Below, piece after piece: positions 51,285 to 63,100 of a stretch of 64,000 bases of DNA. Within the stretch, counting starts at the first letter, position 1. Every line of letters starts with the position of its first letter. The notes beneath the pieces are model-generated. The model did not search any database and was not told the origin of the DNA. It worked only from the letters and a program-made list of their open reading frames with translations. A program made the position numbers and the translations under genes. The stretch lies in assembly GCA_900239685.1 (NCBI GenBank), contig OENT01000722.1, positions 1 to 64,000 of the forward strand, read 5' to 3'. Source of the stretch: Rotaria macrura (Eukaryota > Rotifera > Eurotatoria > Philodinida > Philodinidae).

Positions 51285-54200
51285 TACATCTACGATTTAA
51301 GCGTTTATCTTTATGCATACAACATACGAATGATGTTGAACAGTAGTGGCATCCATAATTGAGAACAAACGATCATTTTTCTTTCTTATTCTTCTTCGCA
51401 AAAGCGATTACTGTTGTCAGCAGAGAGAACTAATTCGTCTTTGACTAATACTACTTACTTTGTCTAAGCTTTATCTAGTAGTTGGATTTATTGCATGAAT
51501 AGTAACTGACGTCATCCTGTCATTTTTTACTTGAATGCCTTACTGTCTTCCCGTTTTTCTTTTTGTCATATCAATGAAGAGGAAAAAAAGACGGAAGAAG
51601 AGATCAAGTTAATCAACAATGCGAAAGAGATATTGATTGAAACATTATCATTTCCTGTACTGAGTGTCTTTAACAAACCTTGAGGCCATATATGATTATG
51701 TGTGAATATTCATCTACATCTGTCTCATGCTCATTTCAGTTTCGTTTCATTCAAACTATGATAACATCTAAACTTTAGTTGTCTATATTTTCAAATATTG
51801 TTCTGGACAATTGATTTGAGCGATGGATACTTTCACTTTCACTCTCTATGTATATATACACATGAAAAAATAATTTGAATAATGATAAATTTGCATTGAA
51901 ATCAACTAACGACGATAAACATCATATATAGACAATAGAGAATGTCTTTTCTAATTTAATAAGTGTGCGCTCCGCCTTCGTCATTTTCCTCTTGTGTCTA
52001 AATGATGATTGATAAAAAAAACGGGACAGAAACACAGCAGGGATAATTATTGCTATATTCAATGAATATAACTGGCTGGCCAACTCATGCTGAAGCAATC
52101 GAACGACTATGTCATCTCGTTGATTTAATGAATTTGATTATGTGTTATTCTCTTCTTCTTATGAACACTGCCAAACTTTCGTTCACTATAGGAATGTAAT
52201 GCAAAGAGGAAAGAAAGTAGTTATCATGTACATTTTTTTTAGGAACACTTAACTTTTCCAGTTGTTATGGCGTAATCATCACAATTCGTAATTTCCGTTT
52301 GAACTATTCTCATCCATTGAACTGACCGGACATGACTACATAGAGCACTAACGAACAAGTGAAACTCAGGATAGCTTTTCTTTTGTCTTTTTATTATTTA
52401 ACTCACTTTACATATATGAGACAAATACATTGTGTATTTCTTTTGCCTCGGGGTTGAATGAATAGAAGAGCCATAACTAGTCAATCTTATAGCCTGGAAA
52501 CGAAAAATCAATATTTGCACTTTAATGGACTAACGTCAACCTGTGTGATCGATCGTTTGAAGTTATACCGAAAAATGACTAAATTTCATTTCCGTTCTTT
52601 TTTAATACTTACTTGTCAGTTAGACGTCTTACTGCCATATCAATTTATAGTTATTATATGACAAAGAAAGTATACCACATGCGTCTGCACTTACAGATTC
52701 TAGACAAAGAACAGTATTACGATTGTGTGTGTGTGTGTATTTCTGTAGACGAAGACTAAGGCGCAACATTCCCACGAGAAGTAAGTCTTGTGTGTGTGTG
52801 TTAATGTGATAATCATGTTGCATGTATTCTGCCGAATAAGAAGTAGAAGCAACAGTACGATCCATCACTAGACTACAGAAAAAAAAGAAGAATTCGATTA
52901 AATAAGAACGAATGACGGAAAAGATAGATCGTTTCAAGACAAAATCAATCAATATCTTATTTTGCACTTATTAAACAATTGATGATTAGATAGAAGCCGA
53001 GATGCATATTCAAGTTGAATGATGCAAATCAAATCTTTGCCTTTTGTTTTACTATTCAATAAAAAGATATAACATCGATGATAACGAACAATGTAGTTCA
53101 TGCGATCCTCTTACAATTCTTAAATATTAACGTAATGTATTTCTATTTTTCTTGTTCACCGACGATGGTGTTATGCATGGCAATAATCAATCAAGATGAC
53201 TGGGAAGAGAAGCATATTAGCTCATCGATTTCGGAATAGACTACTAACGATGATCATTTTTCAAAAAGACCCATACGTCATCACAGACATGCAAAGGTAT
53301 CATTGCTTTGTCGACAAAATCATATTCGAATGAATAGGTCTGAATTCAGATTACTTTCATCATGAGAATACCTCTAAGAAACAAAATAGTTCATTAAATT
53401 ATAGCGATTGAAATATTCCCTCAACATAATACGAAAACAGAGTAGTGTGTATATGGAGAGAAGAGGAAGAAGCATTCCATCGACAGCGCTGTGTTCATGA
53501 CTCATTAGGAATTACATGATGCAAAAAGTCTCCATTTAAATGTGATTTATCAATTCGAAAACTTTTTTCTTCTGACCTTAGTCAACACATGCTACGTTGT
53601 CGTACTTTAGAATAATCTGCTAACACTCGAAGTCTGATGTAGTGTGCTCTAGCAAATATTCAATTGTGACGTTAATCTCATGAAAATTTAGAGATCAAAA
53701 GACTAAAGAATTCTTCTATGTGAATACATGTTTTCTTTTTATCGAAGGCATTTATCCTTACTGACTTATGAATGCAATATAACATGAGAGTAAACATCAT
53801 ACTATGGTGTATGATCAAGGTGAACAAATATGAATTATTAAGAGGGACACAATGGTGTGCTTTTTTCTCGCATGCCGTAATTATCAATAACTGGATTATA
53901 TTGTTTTAGAATCTTCGAATATATACGTGTATATAAAATTTGTTTTTTCCTTTGATCGTTTGGAACAAAGTAATCGATTAATGTTGATATTTTCATTTTT
54001 CTGTTCAATTGACTAGAACAAGTAAAATATGTTCTATAAGAATTATATTTTGATTGTAAGAAAAAAAAAGTTCAGTTTGCACGTTGTTTTGATCAATATT
54101 CAATGGTAGTAAATAATTGATAAAGTAATAGTATGTTGCATATATGATGTTGATTACTTTTCATTGTGATCTATTCCATCAAAACTGTCGTTCGATCAAA

Positions 54201-57200
54201 ATTAATTTATCCTTTATTCCAAATAAATTTGAAAGTAACGCAAAGATTTCGAGTAATGTAATCATAAGCAAAACACGTATGTTGACGCTTAACTTTTAAT
54301 TAAACATGATAAATAATTTTTGATACTCTATTCACTTGGCTCAATAACAAGACACTTGAAATCTGAATATTATATTATCCAAGATTAATGTAACCATATG
54401 TTCGATTATGATGAAAATATGATGCAGAGCTGAGATATCAATTGATACATGAGACGACATAGGCAAAGTGTTCAAAATACAGAATATAATAAAAACAGAA
54501 AAATTGCAATGCTCATGAAAATTTCAGTAAAAAGTTTTCCAAAACAATTAAAACAAAGAAACAATAGTAAAAGGTAAATAAAAAATCAAGAGAGTGCGTT
54601 TTGCGTCAGAACTTCTGCCCACTATGTCAAAATTCTTCATGAAATCTTTGAATGATTTCAGGGAGACGATGTAAACTAACACTGTTTCTGATTAAATAAG
54701 TATGAAAGCATATGACTTGTGAGCACTCTAGAGGTAACTGTCTTACTAACTCATATGGCCGAAGAGAAATCTAATCAATCGAGTGATCCCAGATTTTTAT
54801 TATGTCGTTTATTGGATTTTTAACTTTCCAACTGGTTGAAACTTTAGCACATATTATAAAAATGTAGATCAGATACGTAATTCTATTTTGATTGGCTAAA
54901 TAATACAGAGAGGACTTGTCACCTTTGAATTTCATAGTTCCGAAAGATATGAACTATATAGGTTAGTGAACAGATCATTATACGTACTGTTGTATCCTAA
55001 CTATGTATACAACTACTTAGTTGAAATTCAGTCATTTTACTACTACTAATCATATGAAGAAAATCATCTTGTGTTGCTTCGATAAGAGATGTTAGTATTA
55101 ATTCAGTAGACGAGGCTCAAACTCTTAGAAAAAGTACCTCTACAGGTGCACGTGAATGTCTACAAGTTCCATGAATAAATTCGATAAACACACGAAGTGG
55201 CACAGTTATGGCATCGTTTTGATTAATTCAGCATTTTGAAATCCTTTTGATCTACAAATATTTATGCAAATAGATTTTCCTTTGGATTAAGCACCGACTA
55301 TAGATTGAACTCCATTTTCACTCACAAACATCTCAAATTGTATGACTTCTTCGCCGAATGCTTTATTGTTAAAAGTCGAACTTTATTCATCCATGGTACG
55401 CACTTGCGCATATAGAAATATACTTTCTAGAATAATGCATCTTCGGCGTTACTACTCAGAACGTCGTTTTTTCTTCACAATCTGTAGTATTACCCACGTA
55501 AATTGATTGAAACAGGATATCATGAAAATAAATTGATGCCATGCTTACTTATTTTCGTTTAATATGAAATGCATGTAAATTATAACTAATAGTTTTCCTA
55601 GATGTCTGTTGATGAATGTTCGTATCTTGCATCTCAAATATGATTTCTTCACTCAAATATTTCGAGCATTTCCATTTACTTCATGGCTTGACCTTGTTGT
55701 CAAACAATTCTTATTTAATCCAAAGGTACTCTCATTGGATCTTATTATAATTACATTGTATGCCAACGATGCAGATTTGATGATTGTAGCGAGAAATGTT
55801 ACAAATGATGCTACTTATGACATCTAATTATGCCAATCTAAAAACATTATTTTCGATTCAGTAGTAATTGTACATAAATATTGTTTCTCGTTGTATTTGT
55901 GATATCTTAATAAGGGTGAAAGAACACATGGCCAGAATATTGGTAGCTGAGCTCACGCAAATCTGATATCCTCAATACCTGTAACGTTCCATCCGAATAT
56001 CAGCTTTCTTTTTATTCATGTTACTAATGGACTACTTTCATTTTTATCTTCGTGATACTCGAAAAATGTAGACGTCTACGAAAAAGATGGACAAGATAAA
56101 GACAATCAACTAATATTGTTTAATTTCACAGAATAATAGCAGGAACGTGTTGAATTACATATCAATTGCATATAGAAATTCATCGTTTTTCATCGTAACT
56201 GAAAATTTGGAGCATATATTGTTGGTGCAAATAATGTTTCATGTGAAACTGAATAAAGAAAAATCATACGAGTTGTTCTAAATGAGCGATAGTTTCTTTT
56301 TATGATTTAAATCAAATCTGTGTAATACCCTATTGAATTGAACGAACGAAATGATCGGTACTTGATGATGAATACTCAAAGTTTAATCTTTATGCGTTTC
56401 CTAACTAAAAATTGTATTCAAGTCAATTGAGCGATTTGCTTAAAATTTTACCCTTAAATAAAGGATGCGATCATTGTCGTTTCGACAAAGCTTTATTAAT
56501 AGTATGACGCTTTTACTCATTGATGCTGTCGAAATATATCAAAAGTGACTCATCGACATGAATCGTAGTTTATAATTATTATTTATTTATTTTTCTTCTA
56601 GTAATACTTGAATGACAAAGTAGCAATAGGTTGTGTTCGGTATAAAGTTAATTTTATTTCTGACTGCATTACGACACTCTTTGTTTTGAGAAAATCTGAT
56701 CAAATATCCTACCTGAATATGTTTGACTTATGAGAGCAGAAGGATTTGTATAAAATGGCAAAATGTTTTTTTCTATCATTTGTATGTCGTATCTCAGATC
56801 TGAATACCTTTGGATTTACTTTATCGACATTCGATTCGAGTGAACTAACAGAAACTTATTACGATCAATTTTTGTTGATCGTTTTAATATATTCCATATT
56901 CGAATAAAATGATTTCATCATGCAGCTATGTTTAAGCTACAGATGCAGTGTCTTTTATCAATAATAAAAATGCAATCATATTGTACAGATGAATCTTGTG
57001 CATTGTACTGCTTTTTTTAAACTGACGTCCATGTATAATTGAAATTGATTTGACGATCAATATTTGAAGGGCTTTCATTTTTAGCTTTTCTAAAAAAAGG
57101 AAATATGTTGAGTAAAGAAAGAAAAATATATCCAAGGCCACTTGAATAATAGTTTTGTTCTGTTTTTAATGTTGATTGAAACTGAATCGTTTTGAGCTTT

Positions 57201-58473
57201 GCTTTTTCTATATCGACTTTGATCTCTTTCTATTATATTTAAACTCGTGCATCCTTATCAGCATATAGCAGTAGATTTGGCTACCAGGAACGTTTCATAT
57301 ACCAAAGTTTCGAAGATCGAGCGCATCTTAGATTAAACTTTACATTGACATCTTCCGTATTTCAATAGAAACTAATTCAATTGTGTTGAATACTTAAACT
57401 TCCTTAGTATTAAACTAGAAGTTTGTTTCTTTGACTTTCATTCTAATAGAAAAACTTAATACTTCAAGAAGTATCATGCATTTATCACTTAGCAGCATAG
57501 TCTGTTGTTGGTCATATGCTTATAAAGTATTCATTATCAAGTTTTTCTTACAATTCCTGTCGATTTCTCAATATGTCATGGGTGAACGTAAGTAAATGAG
57601 ACATGAAGAAACGCATAAAGAAATTCGTGCAGTGATTGATTAAAACCACCCGTTGTAATGATTTCGTACTTTGTTTCTATTTTTATACCTAGCATGCAAT
57701 TTCATGAACAATCAGACGAGAAAATATGAAGGTAACCGGGATAATGATGTAAAGGAAAATCAACATAATAAGAAAAGTCATCATGAAAGAGTTTAAACAA
57801 TTTGAATTCTTCTTGCAACAAGCAACACAAACAGTCAATACTATGTTCAGTTCCAGCAGAAGAAAAGACACAGGAAGATTAGGACCGGTTGGTGCAACCA
57901 AGAATTACAATTAGTTGATAATGCCCAGGAAAATTAGTGGGGTACGTCACTATTATTTGTACTTGAATTATGCTTGGCAAAAGTATTAACCGTTCTAAAA
58001 GTAGAGGAAGAAAATTACATCCTATTTAATTCCATGCATCTATTGCCATAATTAAGTTTCGTTGTTTTATGGTTGATACGTATTTCAAACTAGAATACTT
58101 CGCATCAACAATACATCGCTAGCTTGGAGAGTATCTGACGAGGAGCGAAGATAATTTTTTCAATATGTTGTGTTCGTGATATATTAACTACTATGATGAA
58201 ATTTCTTGGATTAGGAACAGTCTTGCTTAAGTGGATCATAGCACACATGATTCATGTTATTAGACAGCTTGGCATGTGTCAATGAAAAGAATCTATTGAT
58301 TTCTGTTAAAAAAAACGACAGAGATGATGGTATTTCTATCCTACGATTTCTTTGTTATATTGTTTCTTCGACAATCATTTGTACAAGAATAGATTGAATT
58401 TTTATGAATGAAACTGGGCCAATCGTTTTATTTTTTAGTTTTAAACCGCTATCAGCATCATTCATTCATATCA

Positions 58474-59718
58474 ATGTCTTCATTTTATATGAAGAGATGT
58501 CGTCAACTCATCCTCAGTGCCATCGGATTATATATAGTGAACTTGGGCCTGATTCTTGTAAGAGATCGAATAAATTATCTTCACTTTGGAAAAGGAAATA
58601 GCAGATGTAAATCTTGGTCAGCTAGTTATTCTGAACATGCTAATTTTACAAGAAACAGTAACTATTTACAAGGTCATCAGCCAAACAACTTCGTATCGCA
58701 GCAGGCACCGATATCAAATTCATGGTCATCATCACTATTAAAAATGACTTCGTTTGATCAAGTAAATCGTGCAGACAAAGTAAAGCTAAGTATAATGGCA
58801 AAATACAGCCAAGAAAATAAGAAATCGACAATATCATGTAAACTAAAGGACATAATATTACATCCTTATCAGAGTAAAATCAAAGCGACTGCACTAGTAT
58901 CTTTTCCTCGATCAGGAAATACTTGGACAAGAACTTTGGTCGAAAAATCGACAGGCTACGGAACATCATCGATCTATTGCGACACAAAGCTACATTTATT
59001 TCGAGCTGAATGTAATAATTCAAACGTATTTCTTGTCAAAACTCATTCTAATGACACCTACATGGCTAACGTGAAGGAATGCCGATATTATGACCAATTT
59101 ATATTTTTGGTTAGAAATCCATTTGATTCAATTTTATCTTATTATGAATATCAAATAAGCAAAGGAAATCATACCGGAAAGTATATAACATCAAGAAAAT
59201 GGAAAGCAACTAACTCTAGAAAGAACACATTTCCATTGTTAACAATTCAAAACGTGACAGATATGGTTTTTGAATATCGTAAAACGTATCATCATTGGAT
59301 GAAAGTTCAAATTCCTCATATTATTATCCGATATGAAGATCTTCGGCGAATGCCGGCGATCATACTACGAAATATCAGACGATTTATATTGCCCGTCTCA
59401 GTAAAAAATAGTGAAAATGATACGATTGTACAAGATCCTGACCTCTTCTATTATTTCGATTCTCCTTCGCAATTTAATTCGAAAGAAGAACAAATCGCGC
59501 AATATTTCATAGAAGAAAATGAGAGAATTATTTGTGCAGTCAAAGACGATTTATTGAATGTAGACTTCGTTTACAAAAGTAACAAGTTTCCATTACTTTA
59601 TTCACTGAACTTTTATGCGAATACTACCATTAACTTTATTATTGAACAACTCTTAGAACCTCTTTGTTATTTCAAATATAATCGTCTGTTCAAGAATACA
59701 CTGAATATATCTTGTTAA
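58474..59718 (+). CDS. Type II membrane sulfotransferase (WSCD-like)
   Basis: Transfers sulfate from PAPS to a glycan or protein acceptor, probably in the Golgi lumen (family knowledge). The frame is open from 58408. The ATG at 58474 (or 58489) is preferred because it gives a short basic cytoplasmic tail before the anchor LILSAIGLYIVNLGLILV. A stem of about 110 residues follows, then the 5'-PAPS loop (VSFPRSGNTWTRTLVE) and the 3'-phosphate motif (FLVRNPFDSILSYYEY), then the typical RYEDLRRMP segment. Length from 58474 is 414 aa, no introns, no defects seen. Conserved Cys pairs (IYC, AEC, KEC) and several N-glycosylation sites suit a lumenal enzyme. The acceptor is unknown. WSCD-type resemblance is judged from the motif spacing only. 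Confidence 0.85.
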   Translation: MSSFYMKRCRQLILSAIGLYIVNLGLILVRDRINYLHFGKGNSRCKSWSASYSEHANFTRNSNYLQGHQPNNFVSQQAPISNSWSSSLLKMTSFDQVNRADKVKLSIMAKYSQENKKSTISCKLKDIILHPYQSKIKATALVSFPRSGNTWTRTLVEKSTGYGTSSIYCDTKLHLFRAECNNSNVFLVKTHSNDTYMANVKECRYYDQFIFLVRNPFDSILSYYEYQISKGNHTGKYITSRKWKATNSRKNTFPLLTIQNVTDMVFEYRKTYHHWMKVQIPHIIIRYEDLRRMPAIILRNIRRFILPVSVKNSENDTIVQDPDLFYYFDSPSQFNSKEEQIAQYFIEENERIICAVKDDLLNVDFVYKSNKFPLLYSLNFYANTTINFIIEQLLEPLCYFKYNRLFKNTLNISC

Positions 59719-60198
59719 TCATGAACAATGGTTTCTATATTCGACCTATAAAGAACGAAAGATCATAAGTGGACCAAGCTCCTGTTTTCACAGTAGAGAT
59801 GCAAACATTCGCTTATTCAATATATTGTGTGCTCAATTTCTTTATGGAAACATTAAGTGATAAACCCTCTCCATGTTATTATTTTGTCGTCACGAAAACA
59901 TTGTAATCAATTTGACTAGGTTCATGAGAAATATGATCGACGAGCACTATTTCTGAGATATATATGCTGTCGCTGTAATTGGCGGTGTCAAGAGAAGTAA
60001 AGCACAAGTTCACCCACACCCTTCGTCAACCCATTGTATTTTGTTGTAATACCGTCGAGGCTTTTTAAAAGAAGACACATACAGATCACTGCGTGGAGCA
60101 CTTAATTGTAAAATGCAAATATTTCTTGATTAAAAGAGTTAATTTTTAGAATAGAAAACGAACGAAAAGAAATCTTTAGTTTGGTCAATCTTAAATGA
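59719..60198. other. Spacer between convergent genes
   Basis: 480 bases holding the 3' UTRs of the sulfotransferase and, on the other strand, the RNF213-like gene. No distinct element was seen. Confidence 0.5.
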
Positions 60199-63100
60199 TC
60201 AATCTACACGAAGTTGTTTCTTTTTAATAGGGTTTTTTGTTGACATTACTGTTGTTGACGATGTTGCTGTCGAAATTATTGTAGGAATCATGTCTTCACT
60301 TTTGTCTTGGCACCAGTCACGAACATATTTTGATTCATTTTGAGTTTTGTTATTAACATTCGAATTACTTTTAAGTGCTAGCTCTCTTTCAATTCCTTCT
60401 AATACAACATACGTATGTCGTACTAAAATATTATTAGCAATATTAATAAAATCTATATATTGTATTAAGTCTTCATTCCATAAATCTGTTCTTTCTATAT
60501 AAATTTGTAATGGAACATTCAAATCAATATTTCCTGTGATAACACGTATGATTAAGCGTTTTAATACTGACATCCATACTCGTGGATCTTTTAATTGCTG
60601 TGGAATATCATCTAATTTATATGTTGAAGCTATGAATTGTTGAATAATATTTATTTTTTCTTCTTCATTTTTGCATACATCTGTTGTTAATTCTTGTTTA
60701 ACATAATTTTTCATTATTTCATCGAATACTAGTTCTTCAATGAGTTCGTATAAATGAATAACATATTTCAATTGAATATTAGCAAATGGTTGTTGTTCAT
60801 TGAGAATGTATGAATTTAAATGGGAAGTATTCTGTATTAAGGCTTGAACAGATTGTTTTAGTGTTGCTGTTGGGAGATTACCAATGGAATGTCGAAGATA
60901 CGTAAATACATAGTCTAATGAACCCAAGAAAAGTCGTAAATCGTCCATTTTTGTATTTTTTAAAAATTGTTGAAGTTTTATTCTTTCATCGACTGGCATT
61001 GGCTCCTGTTTTATATTGCGTCGTATATCATTGAATAATGATACATCTTGATGGTATAATTCGAACTGATAATTAAAATAATTGAAATGTTCGATGTCAA
61101 TCGGTCGTATGCGATCTATTCTGTTACATAATCTAGTTTCGATTTCATCATAATCAAAAATGACTTCTTTGGTTTTACCATATTCATAGTTAATAATATA
61201 ACCATTTTCTTCCCGCAATATCGTTTCGACTATATCAGGTGATATTACTAATAAATCTTCTTTGGTAATTTTTTGTATTTCGATTGCTGGTTGTTTCCAT
61301 TGCGTATCTTCATATGGTATTTGTGGATTATTCAACTGTTTATAGAAATTAATAATTTTATTTTGAAATTTAGCTAATGTATGCAAACAACCAAGTATTT
61401 CGAAACTACTATTATCTGTTGATCGATTCAATAAGAAAAATGCTAATTTTCTTGATTTCGAAAATTGTTCACTAGATTGCGTACGGTCTATTCTAATATG
61501 AGCACAATCAAGTTGTACATCATCTAGTCTTAATTTGTACCATGCCTGAAGAAATTGCTGAAATAGTGAAAGAATTTTTTTATCATTCATATCACTTTTG
61601 ATGAAAAAATTTAATTCTTTTTCTGCAGCTTCAGTACGTGGTATTCGATGATTATATTTTTGCAATAAATGATTGGTAAAATTAATAATTGAATGCATGA
61701 ATCCTATTTGCTCTAATTCTAATAAATTTTTTAAAACATAATCTGTGATCGGATATAATTTTTCAAGCTGTAATAAATAAAATTTTGAACGAAATTCCTT
61801 CATAATATCGTTGTTACTTCTGGCTATAGTCAAAAAATTTAGTAACGGATACTCTTGTTCATTTTCAACTAGTTCATTTATATAGTCGATTAATTGTGGT
61901 TGAGCATTATTTTCACGTATAAATTCACTGTAAGCTAAATTGTATTGTTTTATTTCATCAGATAACGATTGAATACGTGGTAATACAGCATTGTCTTCAA
62001 TATGTTTTTCAAACTCAGCAACTTTCTTATTAGTATTTAGTATACCTTCAATATGCACATTTGATAAATGATTTAAAACTTTATACAACCATATGTGACA
62101 TTCATTTTGTTGGCCAATTATAGTACTAATTAGTTCATAGTCTTTTTGATAATGTTTTCGAAAATAATTCACTTGTAGATTAGGTTGATCGCCTACTGGC
62201 AGTAAGTATTTCAAATCATACAACATCATTATTGATGCATGAGTAAACATATGCAATAATCGATAGGTTATCGGTTGCAAATGCTCATTGGTTTCATTGA
62301 CAGTAGAATTCTCACACTGTGTCAGATTGATACAATAACCATATCGATTTGTTTCATTATAATGCTTCACATAAGCATCGATTAATTGAAATCCATCGGC
62401 AATAGATAATTGTATTTGTGGTGGATCTCGTACGAACAATTGAGTAGATCCACGTTTTATAGATCCAATGTCACTTTTACATAATGGACACTTTGAACGA
62501 TCATTTGGCCTTCCGCAATTTTCAAAATAATACATAAAATAACAAGTTTTTGAACATTGATATATGAATTTTCCATGTTCGCTTATTTCCCGGTTATTTA
62601 ATCTTTTTTGTACTTCATTTCTAACACGTTGCATTTGTATCACAATATGATTATTATTTGGTTGTAAACCTACTAAACATATCGTCATTAAATGTTGTTG
62701 ATAGTCTTTAGGCATTTTACGATTACCATCAAATAAAAGACTACTCATACATGTTGAATTTTTCGTACATTTCGAAGCTAATTGTAATGCAAATATATTT
62801 AATGCAACAAGACGAATATGTATGTCATTATCATTCATATCTGTCTTCAATTGAAAATAAGATTGATTATCAAAGTTTTTGCATAGTTGCAGAATAAACT
62901 GATATCCAATTGATTCAAAAGTTGAAATTAATTGTTGTTGTAGTTGATTTTCAATCATTTGAACAAAACTTATATCCATCGAGACATTTTTTATTCTATA
63001 AAATCGTGTATAATATCGTATGAACCATACATAGAAACTGTAAGCTAGATTTTTGTCTGTTTGACAGTTTTTAATTAAGTTTTCTAATTCATTGATTGCT

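Larger units (their letters stand above)
49639..58407. other. Gene-poor region with microsatellites
   Basis: 8.8 kb without a supportable gene. The first 1.5 kb probably contains the promoter and 5' UTR of the minus-strand receptor gene. CA/TG microsatellites lie near 50022-50038, 51263-51284, 52722-52738 and 52788-52800, and a GA run lies near 51065-51092. A 70-residue hydrophobic minus-strand frame (57689-57901) and a 72-residue + frame (55609-55827) have no family signal and are not called. Confidence 0.5.

Noticed and set aside
57689-57901. 70-residue minus-strand frame with hydrophobic segments
   Set aside because: Too short, no splice partner or family match found; hydrophobicity is expected in T-rich DNA.
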